A DNA stretch of 64,000 nt from NCBI GenBank assembly GCA_016932385.1, contig JAFGCY010000005.1:21876-85875 (forward strand). The letters run 5' to 3'. Positions within the stretch are counted from its first letter, which is position 1. The number at the start of each line of letters is the position of its first letter. Below are positions 50,265 through 57,850 of the stretch, piece by piece. The notes under the pieces were generated by a model that was given only the letters and a program-made list of their open reading frames with translations, did not search any database and was not told where the DNA came from. The position numbers and the translations under genes are program-made. This stretch comes from a bacterium (lineage in GTDB: Bacteria; 4484-113; JAFGCY01).

Positions 50265-52805
50265 CTAATTCCGGCTCTTCTCGACGATCTCGTAGAGTTC
50301 GAGGATATCGCCTTCCTCGACGTCGCGGTTCTCCACCAACAGGCCACATTCAAAGCCGCTGGCCACCTCGCGCACGTCGTCCTTGAAGCGCTTCAGGCTA
50401 TGCAGCGTCATCTCGGTTAACACGGTGTCCTTGCCGCGCTTCAACCGGTATTTCGCGCCGCGCTTGGCCAGGCCGTCGAGGACATAGCAGCCGCAAACCG
50501 AGCCGTTCTTGTCCTGCTTGAAGATCGCGCGGATCTCGACGCGGCCCAGCGCCTGCTCTTCATAGACGGGCTCCAGCAAGCCCTTCATTGCCAACTCGAT
50601 GTCCTCGGTGACCTCGTAGATGATGTCGTAGAGGCGCACATCGACGTGCTCGCGCTCGACCAGCTTCTTGGCCGTCGTGGACATGCCCACGCCGAAGCCG
50701 ATGATCACGGCGTTGCTCGCCGCGGCGAGGTTGATGTCGGTATCGTTGATCTGGCCCACGCCGCTGGCGACGACATGGCACTTGGCCCCCTCGACGTCGA
50801 TCTTCTTCAGCGAATCGACCAGCGCTTCGGCGCTACCGCCCACATCGGCCTTGACCACCAGGTTGAGGTCCTTGACCTCGCCCTCCTCGGCCTTCTTGAA
50901 AAACGCTTCCAGGCTCATCCGCCCGCTGGCGCCGGCCGCGGCGCTGACACGCTGCTTGGCGATCCGCTGGTCGGCGATCGCCTGGGCCTGCTTCTTGTTC
51001 TTGAATGAGTAAACCTTGTCGCCATTTTCCGGCGGCTCGTGGAAACCAATCACGCGCACCGGGCGCGCCGGGCCGGCGGACTGGACCTCCTGTCCGAGGT
51101 AGTCCTCCATCCGCTTGATTCGTCCGATCGTCGTACCGGACAAGATGAACTGGCCCTTGGCCAACTCGCCCTGTTGCACGAGTACCGTCGCCACGACGCC
51201 AATGCCCGTGTCAACCTGGCTCTCGATTACGACGCCGCACGGCGGTGCCTTGGGATCGGCCTTGGGATCGGTCAATTCAGCCGTCAGGAGGATCATCTCC
51301 AGCAGTTCGTCGATGCCCTCGCCTTTGAGCGCGCTGATATTGACGAACACCGTATCGCCGCCCCAGGCCTCGGGTACCAGCCCGTGCTCGGACAACTGGT
51401 TGCGAGCTCGTTCCGGATTGGCATCCGCCTTGTCGCATTTGTTGACCGCGACGATGATCGGCACCTCGGCGGCCTTGGCGTGGTTGATCGCCTCGATCGT
51501 TTGCGGCATCACGCCGTCGTCGGCGGCAACCACCAGGATCACGATATCCGTTACCTGGCTGCCGCGCGCGCGCATCGCCGTGAAGGCCTCGTGGCCCGGC
51601 GTGTCGATGAAGGTAATGTGCTTACCCTTGCGCACTGTCTGGTATGCGCCGATATGCTGCGTGATACCGCCGGCTTCACTGTCCACCACATTGGCGCGGC
51701 GGATTGCGTCCAACAGCTTGGTCTTGCCGTGGTCGACATGCCCCATCACGGTCACGACCGGCGGACGGCCGACCAGGCGCTCCTCGTCGACAGTCTCGAA
51801 CTGCTGCAGCTCGCCCTCAGGTTCCTGGTCGAGGGCAACGGTGTATTTGATTTCGAAGTTCTCGGCGATCAGCTGGATTTCGTCGACGCTGGCCACGTAG
51901 TTGATGCCGGAGCGGATTTGCAGGTCGTTCATCAGAAAGCGCACGATTTCCGAGACCTTGATTCCGGTGGTCTTGGCCACCTCGCGCAACGACATCGGGC
52001 CGGCGATCTTGATATGCGGCACCACGGCCGGCTGGTCCGGCGCGATCTGGCCGGCGACCTTGAAAACGCGTTTGCGGGAGCGCACCCGCTGGTTCTCGTC
52101 GATCCGGCCGCCGATCTCCTTGATCTTCTTGCGGCGCCCACCAGCCGCGTCGCGTGCCTGTTCGGTTTGGCGCGCCGCGGTCTTCTTCTTCTTCTTCTTG
52201 CTGGGAGTCGATGGTGCATCGACCTGGGTTACCGTACCCGGTTGGCTCTGCTGGCGCAGCCGCTGCGTCTCTTCCGGGTCGGGCATACTGATGATCCGCG
52301 GTCCGCCGGACAGGTCGATCTTCTCGCCGGGCTTTTTCTTGGGTTCGACCGGCTGCGCCTTGGGACGCGTTTCCAGCTTGGGCTTGACGATTTTCTTTTT
52401 GGGTTCAGGCTTCGGCTCGGGCTTCTCGGGCAGCTCTTCGGGCTCGGCCTTCTGCAGTACGGCCGCGGTTTCCTCTTCCTCCTCGGCGGAGGGTTCGGGT
52501 TCCGGCTCGTCCTTCTTGCGCGTGCCGAAGAAATCCTTGGTCGCCCGCCGACGGGCGGGCTTCTGCTTCAGCTCGATCTCCAACGGTTCCTCTTCCTTGA
52601 CGCGCCGGCGGGTCTTCGGCGGCTCCGGTTCCGTTCCACCGGCCTGGAGCGCGCGGATCTTGGCGATGGTCTCGTCGTCGACCTTGCTCATGACGCCGAA
52701 ACCTTCCGCCGCCGTGTCCACGCCAACCCGGCGTAACAGCTCGAGCACCTCGGCGGTGCTCTTTACGCCCAGTTCGCGTACCAGATTGATAACCGTCTTA
52801 GCCAT
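50265..52805 (-). CDS. infB: Translation initiation factor IF-2
   Basis: An 846-residue GTPase. The N-terminal IF2_N domain is TVINLVRELGVKSTAEVLELLRRVG. A long charged Lys/Glu/Pro linker follows, then a second IF2_N-like segment (MSLREVAKTTGIKVSEIVRFLMN). The GTPase has GHVDHGKT (G1), DTPGHEAF (G3) and NKCDKAD (G4), and the domain II-IV region ends DVEEGDILELYEIVEKSRN. It places fMet-tRNA on the 30S subunit. It is the last gene of the rimP-nusA-ylxR-infB operon, 14 bases after ylxR. The TAG stop sits next to a GCCGA/TCGGC hairpin. Confidence 0.95.
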   Translation of the reverse strand: MAKTVINLVRELGVKSTAEVLELLRRVGVDTAAEGFGVMSKVDDETIAKIRALQAGGTEPEPPKTRRRVKEEEPLEIELKQKPARRRATKDFFGTRKKDEPEPEPSAEEEEETAAVLQKAEPEELPEKPEPKPEPKKKIVKPKLETRPKAQPVEPKKKPGEKIDLSGGPRIISMPDPEETQRLRQQSQPGTVTQVDAPSTPSKKKKKKTAARQTEQARDAAGGRRKKIKEIGGRIDENQRVRSRKRVFKVAGQIAPDQPAVVPHIKIAGPMSLREVAKTTGIKVSEIVRFLMNDLQIRSGINYVASVDEIQLIAENFEIKYTVALDQEPEGELQQFETVDEERLVGRPPVVTVMGHVDHGKTKLLDAIRRANVVDSEAGGITQHIGAYQTVRKGKHITFIDTPGHEAFTAMRARGSQVTDIVILVVAADDGVMPQTIEAINHAKAAEVPIIVAVNKCDKADANPERARNQLSEHGLVPEAWGGDTVFVNISALKGEGIDELLEMILLTAELTDPKADPKAPPCGVVIESQVDTGIGVVATVLVQQGELAKGQFILSGTTIGRIKRMEDYLGQEVQSAGPARPVRVIGFHEPPENGDKVYSFKNKKQAQAIADQRIAKQRVSAAAGASGRMSLEAFFKKAEEGEVKDLNLVVKADVGGSAEALVDSLKKIDVEGAKCHVVASGVGQINDTDINLAAASNAVIIGFGVGMSTTAKKLVEREHVDVRLYDIIYEVTEDIELAMKGLLEPVYEEQALGRVEIRAIFKQDKNGSVCGCYVLDGLAKRGAKYRLKRGKDTVLTEMTLHSLKRFKDDVREVASGFECGLLVENRDVEEGDILELYEIVEKSRN

Positions 52806-52819
52806 ATAAATGTAAATAC

Positions 52820-53116
52820 CTACGGGCCAACGCCAAGTTTCGCCCGTAGCCGCCGGGCGGCGTGTGTAAACGCGTACCGTAACCTGGCCGCAGTCCGCGG
52901 CTCAAGATGAACGATAATCTTATCATACTTAGCGCGCTTGAATGTAATACAGCCTTTCTTCAGAATTCGGTCTAAACAGCCGACCTTCGGGCAAAAATAC
53001 ACGCTCCGCCCCGGTTGACGGGCGTCACGATGCTCGACGATCACCACGCGGCCGTTTTTGAGTTGCAGGCGAACCAGTTCATCCTGCGGCACGCGTTCGC
53101 GGCAACCCAGGCACAT
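52820..53116 (-). CDS. ylxR: YlxR family RNA-binding protein
   Basis: A 98-residue protein with the family's MCLGCRERVPQDELVRLQ start and GRSVYFCPKVGCLDRILKKG. YlxR binds RNA, lies between nusA and infB in most bacteria and has been linked to RNase P and gene regulation. The only canonical start codon is ATG 53116, yet the family usually has about ten residues before the LRMCVGC motif. Here RPRHRPLR is encoded just upstream in frame without ATG, GTG or TTG, and the GGAGGAG ribosome site is some 45 bases away. A non-canonical start or re-initiation is possible. Confidence 0.85.
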   Translation of the reverse strand: MCLGCRERVPQDELVRLQLKNGRVVIVEHRDARQPGRSVYFCPKVGCLDRILKKGCITFKRAKYDKIIVHLEPRTAARLRYAFTHAARRLRAKLGVGP

Positions 53117-53162
53117 GCGCAGGGGGCGGTGGCGCGGACGGTAAGGCTGCTCGGCGAAAGCC

Positions 53163-54389
53163 TTACTCCTCCTCCCCGTCGGGTTGGTCTCCCGGGCCGT
53201 CCAGCGCCTCCTCGAGCTGATCGTCGATGTAGGTATCCTCGATGTCGGCTTCCTGGCTCGGCATCAACTGCTCGTCGTCGTCCACTTCAACCGGCGCTTC
53301 CCGCTGACCGGCCGCGGCGGACTTGGCCCCGCCTTTGGACTGCTCGGCGTTGATCTCCGACACGCTTTTCACGTCCAGGTAATAGCGCGTGAGTTTACTG
53401 GCCAGCTTGACGTTGCGCCAGCCCTTGCCGATCGCCAGGCTGATCTGGTCGTCGGGCACGACGACCACGCCGCGCCGCTCGTCCTCGAAGATCTCCACGC
53501 TGAGCACCTTGGCCGGGCTGAGCGCCTCGGCGATGAACTCGAAGGGATCCTCCTTGTAGAGCACCAGGTCGATCTTTTCGTCGTTCAGATCGTGGCTGAT
53601 CGCCGTGATGCGGATACCGCGGCTGCCGATACAGCTGCCGACGGGATCGAGCTCGGGCAGCTTGGAGCGCACGGCCACCTTCGAGCGGTAGCCCGGATCA
53701 CGGGCGATGGCGACAATCTCGATGTTGCCCTCGCGGACCTCGGGGATCTCGTTGGCCATCAACTCGCGCAGCAGGTCGTTGTGTGCGCGGCTGAACACGA
53801 GCATCGGGGCTTTTCTGACGTTGCGTACTTCGGTCAGCAGGCACTTGATACGCTGATAAGGCTGCGGCCGTTCGCGCGGGATCTGCTCTTTATAAGGAAT
53901 GATGCCCTCGATCTTGTCGGGCGTTTCCACATATATATCGCCGCGCTCGGTATACAACACCGAGCAGTTGATCATTTCGAACAGGCGGTTGCCGTAGAGT
54001 TCCAGCACTTTCTCGCGTTCGGCCTCGCGGATCAGCGACTTGACGCGCTGTTTGAATGTGTGCACCGCCAGGTTGCCCAGCTCGGTGATGTCGGCCTGCA
54101 GCAGGACGGTGTCGTCAAGGTCGGCGTCCTTGTCGATCTGCCGGGCATCCTTGAGCGAGATTTCCTTGAGCGAATCGTTGACCTGCTCTACGACGACCTT
54201 GCTCAAAAAAGCCTCGATCTCGCTGGAGGGCAGGTTGATCTCGACCTCGAGGTTGCTGGTCGGTCCGTGGCTTTTTTCATACGCCGCGCGCAGCCCCTCG
54301 ACGAGCGCTTCCAGGATCCGCGCCCGGGGCACCCCCCGCGTGGTTTCAATTTCCTGCAAAAAGGCTGAAAAGTTCGCGTGCAGCTTCAT
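53163..54389 (-). CDS. nusA: Transcription elongation factor NusA
   Basis: A 408-residue protein. The N-terminal RNA-polymerase-binding domain begins FSAFLQEIETTRGVPRARILEALVEGL. An S1 domain covers about 130-200 (GDIYVETPDKIEGIIP), followed by KH domains with DPVGSCIGSRGIRI and VVVVPDDQISLAIGKGWRNVKLASKL. The C-terminus is a short acidic tail; the acidic repeats of E. coli NusA are absent. NusA modulates pausing and termination. Its ATG directly adjoins the rimP stop (TAGATG), so the two are coupled. Confidence 0.93.
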   Translation of the reverse strand: MKLHANFSAFLQEIETTRGVPRARILEALVEGLRAAYEKSHGPTSNLEVEINLPSSEIEAFLSKVVVEQVNDSLKEISLKDARQIDKDADLDDTVLLQADITELGNLAVHTFKQRVKSLIREAEREKVLELYGNRLFEMINCSVLYTERGDIYVETPDKIEGIIPYKEQIPRERPQPYQRIKCLLTEVRNVRKAPMLVFSRAHNDLLRELMANEIPEVREGNIEIVAIARDPGYRSKVAVRSKLPELDPVGSCIGSRGIRITAISHDLNDEKIDLVLYKEDPFEFIAEALSPAKVLSVEIFEDERRGVVVVPDDQISLAIGKGWRNVKLASKLTRYYLDVKSVSEINAEQSKGGAKSAAAGQREAPVEVDDDEQLMPSQEADIEDTYIDDQLEEALDGPGDQPDGEEE

Positions 54390-54866
54390 CTACAGCTCCA
54401 GTTTGGGCACCAGGTTGACCCGGTCCAGCGCGCTACGCTGGATCTTGTGGGCCCGAGGCTCCCCGCCTTCCACGATCGTGACGACGATGAAGTCGTCGGT
54501 GAAACTCGATAACTCGCCGGTAACGGTCTCCTTCTTGGGCCCGCTCAAATGCGCCACTCTGACTTCATACCCCAGGAACCGTTCGAAGTCGCGGTCGCGT
54601 TTGAGCACGCGGTCCAAGCCACCGCTGGAAACCTCCAGGCTCGATTTGTCGTTGTAAACTCCCTTCATTTCCAAGAACAGCCGCACCTGCGGCGATAACG
54701 CCGTACAATCGTCGATTGTCACCGGCACCGGGTCGATACTGTCGACAAACAGCCGGAAAACCCGGCCCGGACCGCGACCAGCGATGTTGAGGTCCACGGC
54801 CTGGAACCCAAAGTCACGGAGGAACTCATCGAGCTCCTCCTCCAGCTTTAATAAATCTGTGTACAT
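54390..54866 (-). CDS. rimP: Ribosome maturation factor RimP
   Basis: A 158-residue protein. It begins MYTDLLKLEEELDEFLRDFGFQAVDLN, then FRLFVDSIDPVPVTIDDCTALSPQV and LEVSSGGLDRVLKRDRDFERFLGYEVRV, the typical two-domain RimP pattern (LEVSSPGxxRPL). It is needed for 30S assembly. The frame continues upstream to 55052, but the family start is ATG 54866. No Shine-Dalgarno is visible: the six-T end of a terminator-like stem lies 5-10 bases before the ATG. First gene of the nusA-infB operon. Confidence 0.9.
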   Translation of the reverse strand: MYTDLLKLEEELDEFLRDFGFQAVDLNIAGRGPGRVFRLFVDSIDPVPVTIDDCTALSPQVRLFLEMKGVYNDKSSLEVSSGGLDRVLKRDRDFERFLGYEVRVAHLSGPKKETVTGELSSFTDDFIVVTIVEGGEPRAHKIQRSALDRVNLVPKLEL

Positions 54867-54870
54867 GCAC

Positions 54871-54930
54871 AAAAAAGGCCACTTGGCGCCCGGCACCGCG
54901 CGGAGCCAGTCCGCGTGCCAAGTCGTGGCC
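54871..54930 (-). promoter_or_regulatory. Terminator-like attenuator in the rimP-nusA-infB leader
   Basis: On the minus strand GGCCA-CGA-CTTGG and CCAAG-TGGCC form a long stem with an inner hairpin CGCGGA/TCCGCG, followed by six T. The T-run ends four bases before the rimP ATG. A strong terminator upstream of an operon that encodes NusA suggests feedback attenuation; NusA is known to control its own operon by termination in other bacteria. TATGAT/TATGTT near 54958-54968 is a possible -10 element for this transcript. Confidence 0.65.
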
Positions 54931-55064
54931 CGTTCCCAGGTCACTGTTGTCAACATAATCATAACATACAGGATGGTTGATTTCAGCAGGCGATTCCGGG
55001 CTGCCTCGCGCATTCCCGCGGCGCACTGTAGAATATTCGCGGCGGAAATCACGTCAGGGGCTAT

Positions 55065-56168
55065 ATGCGACTCGTTCGGATACTCGACCGGTATGTGTTC
55101 ATGGAGGCTTTCGGGCTGTTCGTGCTCGGTTTTAGCGGCTTCCTGGGCTTTCTGGTCATCAACAAGCTGTTCCTGGAAGCCGATCGCATCTTAAACCCCC
55201 AGCTGCCCGGACTGGCGATCGTCAAGGTCGTCCTGCTCGACACGCCCTATTTCGCCAACCTGGCCCTGCCGGTGGCGGTGATGTTCGCCACCTTGATGAG
55301 CATGGGCCGGCTGGCCAAGGACCTGGAGCTGACGGCGATGTTCACCAACGGTGTCAGCCTGTACCGGCTGTTCCTGCCTTTTTTGGTGCTCTCCAGCATC
55401 GCGGTCGGGCTGTCCTATTATTCCAATGAGTACTTGTCAACCGCCGCCGCGGCCAAGCGCGAAGAGATTTACGCCGCCAACCCGATCATCCGCGATCAGC
55501 GCGATGACGAGAAGGACCCGTTCATCGTCAAGCTGGACAACGGCGAGTTCATCACCGCCCAGAACTTCGACAAGGACGCCGGTATCCTGCAGAACGTGGT
55601 CTACGACGACTGGGCGATCACGGGCCGCGACGACCTGATCGTCGCCGCCAACGCCCACATCGAGCAACACGATCTAGTCATGGGCCAGAGCGCCGGCTCG
55701 CCCGCCTACATCTACGACCAGGCCAGCGGCGACCGGCTTTATGAAGGCTACCGCCGCGAAGCCACCGAAAAGGTCTCGCTGGGCGTCGACCTCAAAGAGC
55801 AGTACACGCAGATGAAGACGCCGCAGGAGCTGACCCAGACCGAGCTGGCCGAGCAGGCCAAGGCCAAGAAGGCCCGCGGTGAGAATCCCGCCGAGGACGC
55901 CACGGACTACCACCTGCGGTTCTCCGGCCCCTTCGCCTCGCTGGCCTTCGCCCTGGTGGCGATGCCTCTGAGCCTGCGGGCCCCCCGCGACGAGCGCCTG
56001 CTGGGCCTGATTTTCTGCTTCCTGCTCGGGATGGCCTATTACACGATCTTCTTCGTGACCAAGCTGATGGGTTATAACGAGGTCCTGCCGCCGGTGCTGG
56101 CGGCCTGGATGAAGGATATCGTCTTCGGCGTGATTTCGCTGTTCATCTTCCTCTTCAGCCGGAAATAA
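55065..56168 (+). CDS. LptF/LptG family LPS export permease
   Basis: A 367-residue permease with N-terminal helices starting RILDRYVFMEAFGLFVLGFSGFLGFL, then LALPVAVMFATLMSMGRLAKDLELTAMFTNGVSLYRL, the conserved coupling region of LptF/G. A periplasmic jellyroll-like domain occupies about 120-270, and C-terminal helices end the protein. With LptG and the LptB ATPase it extracts lipopolysaccharide from the inner membrane; lptB is not in the window. TAGAAT lies about 30 bases before the ATG, in a divergent promoter region shared with rimP. The second permease follows after three bases. Confidence 0.85.
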   Translation: MRLVRILDRYVFMEAFGLFVLGFSGFLGFLVINKLFLEADRILNPQLPGLAIVKVVLLDTPYFANLALPVAVMFATLMSMGRLAKDLELTAMFTNGVSLYRLFLPFLVLSSIAVGLSYYSNEYLSTAAAAKREEIYAANPIIRDQRDDEKDPFIVKLDNGEFITAQNFDKDAGILQNVVYDDWAITGRDDLIVAANAHIEQHDLVMGQSAGSPAYIYDQASGDRLYEGYRREATEKVSLGVDLKEQYTQMKTPQELTQTELAEQAKAKKARGENPAEDATDYHLRFSGPFASLAFALVAMPLSLRAPRDERLLGLIFCFLLGMAYYTIFFVTKLMGYNEVLPPVLAAWMKDIVFGVISLFIFLFSRK

Positions 56169-56171
56169 AAT

Positions 56172-57779
56172 ATGCAGTGGCCCTGGCAACGCAAGCGCAA
56201 GGAATCGGACCGGCAGGTCAAGGACCGCCTGGTCAAACGCGCGCGCGGCAGCCGGGCCGCGGCCAGCCTGGAAGCCTCGGACGAGCAGTGGCGCACGACG
56301 GCGGTGGAGGAACTGCCGCCCGAGTCCGCGGAGAACATCTACGACGGCGACAACCTGACGATCTATGTCCGGCGCTGGGGCCGCGCCGTCGGGTTCGGCG
56401 CCCGGCCCGTGCCAAAGCAACGGGCCGTGCAGGAGCCGGAGTACTTCGGCTACGAGCTGACGCTCCACGAGAACCGCAAGTACGAAAAGCAGACGCTCCT
56501 GACGCAAAAGCGCCGCCGGCTCGATCCGCTGGGTGCCGCCCAGCGCGGCGTGCTGGCCGCCCTGAACTGGATCTTCGGCGTCAAGCCCAAGATCCTGATC
56601 ATCGAGCGCTATGTCTGGACCGAGTGCTTCGGCCACTTCCTCTTGGGCAGCCTCGGCTTCACCGTGTTTATGATCATCACCTCGATCTTCAGCCTCGGCG
56701 AAAAGATCTTTTCAAAGGACATCCCGCCGTTCACCATCGCCCGCGTGCTGTTGTTGTCCGCGCCGGCGTTTCTGGTGCTGGCAATCCCGGTGGCCGTGGT
56801 CTTTGCCACCCTGATGGGCATGAGCCGGCTCAACCGCGACAACGAGCTGGTGGCCTTCACCACCAACGGCATCAGCCTTTACCGCATCTTCGTACCCTTC
56901 GTCTCGCTGGGCATCTTCGCCGGCATCATGACCTGGCTGATCTACGAGCACGTCGTGCCGCCCAACAACACGCAGTACAAGGACGTGCTCAAGGTCTTCT
57001 GGGAATCGCAGGTCGTCGACTTCATCAAGCCCGGCATCGTGATCAAGGCGCCCGAGAAGAAGTACTTCTACGTCGAGGAAATCAACAAGACCGAAGGCGT
57101 GATGTACGACCTGAGGCTCTACGACTACTTCGCCGGCTCCGAGACCGCGCCGCCGCGCACCTATCCGCGCATCTTCGCCGCCAAGCGCGCCTGGGTCAAG
57201 GACAAGTTCCTGGTGCTCTCGGACGTCCAGCTCTACGAGCTCGACGAGAACAAGGGCGACAACCTGGTCTGCGCGACGATGCCCGAGATCAAGATCGACA
57301 TCAGTACGCGCACCAAGGAGTACTCGATCACGCCCCACCCGACGGAGCTGACGGCGGAGCAGCTTCGAAACCGCATCCACCGTACGCGCGATACGCTGAG
57401 CTCGATGATGTACCCCTCGCCGCACCTCAAGCAGCGGCTGTTGCAGGACTGGACGGAGTATTACTTCAAGTACTCCATCCCCTTCGCCTGCCTGGCCTTC
57501 GTGCTGGTCGCCGTGCCGGTCAGCCTGCGCGGCCCGCGCGACGAGCGTAACCTGGGCCTGATCATGACGTTCGTGCTGGTGATGGCCTACTACATCCTGT
57601 TCTTCGTGGCGCGCCTCTTAGGCAGCCGCGGCGTGATTCCGGTCGAGGACATCTCCGTGTTCGGGCTGACGCTGATACACAAGGGGGCGAACCTGTTCCC
57701 GCCGCCCCTGGCCGGCTGGCTGGCGGCGGGCGTCTTCATCGCGGCCTCGGGGTTCATGATCTACAGCGCGCGGAAGTAG
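56172..57779 (+). CDS. LptF/LptG family permease with N-terminal extension
   Basis: A 535-residue permease. The family core starts near residue 138 (ILIIERYVWTECFGHFLLG), with IPVAVVFATLMGMSRLNRDNELVAFTTNGISLYRI as the coupling region and C-terminal helices (FACLAFVLVAVPVSLRGPRDERNLGL). The first 137 residues are a charged, Arg/Glu/Gln-rich cytoplasmic extension not usual in the family. It pairs with the preceding permease, three bases upstream. Which gene is LptF and which LptG cannot be settled here. Confidence 0.85.
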   Translation: MQWPWQRKRKESDRQVKDRLVKRARGSRAAASLEASDEQWRTTAVEELPPESAENIYDGDNLTIYVRRWGRAVGFGARPVPKQRAVQEPEYFGYELTLHENRKYEKQTLLTQKRRRLDPLGAAQRGVLAALNWIFGVKPKILIIERYVWTECFGHFLLGSLGFTVFMIITSIFSLGEKIFSKDIPPFTIARVLLLSAPAFLVLAIPVAVVFATLMGMSRLNRDNELVAFTTNGISLYRIFVPFVSLGIFAGIMTWLIYEHVVPPNNTQYKDVLKVFWESQVVDFIKPGIVIKAPEKKYFYVEEINKTEGVMYDLRLYDYFAGSETAPPRTYPRIFAAKRAWVKDKFLVLSDVQLYELDENKGDNLVCATMPEIKIDISTRTKEYSITPHPTELTAEQLRNRIHRTRDTLSSMMYPSPHLKQRLLQDWTEYYFKYSIPFACLAFVLVAVPVSLRGPRDERNLGLIMTFVLVMAYYILFFVARLLGSRGVIPVEDISVFGLTLIHKGANLFPPPLAGWLAAGVFIAASGFMIYSARK

Positions 57780-57835
57780 ACCGGACATCCGAAAGCCCAC
57801 AGCGACCAGCGTCATTAGACACCCAAACATAATGC

Positions 57836-57841
57836 TATGAT
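57836..57841 (+). promoter_or_regulatory. -10 element of argS
   Basis: TATGAT ends nine bases before GTG 57851, so the leader would be a few bases at most. No Shine-Dalgarno precedes the GTG. Confidence 0.5.
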
Positions 57842-57850
57842 TTTGAACCT

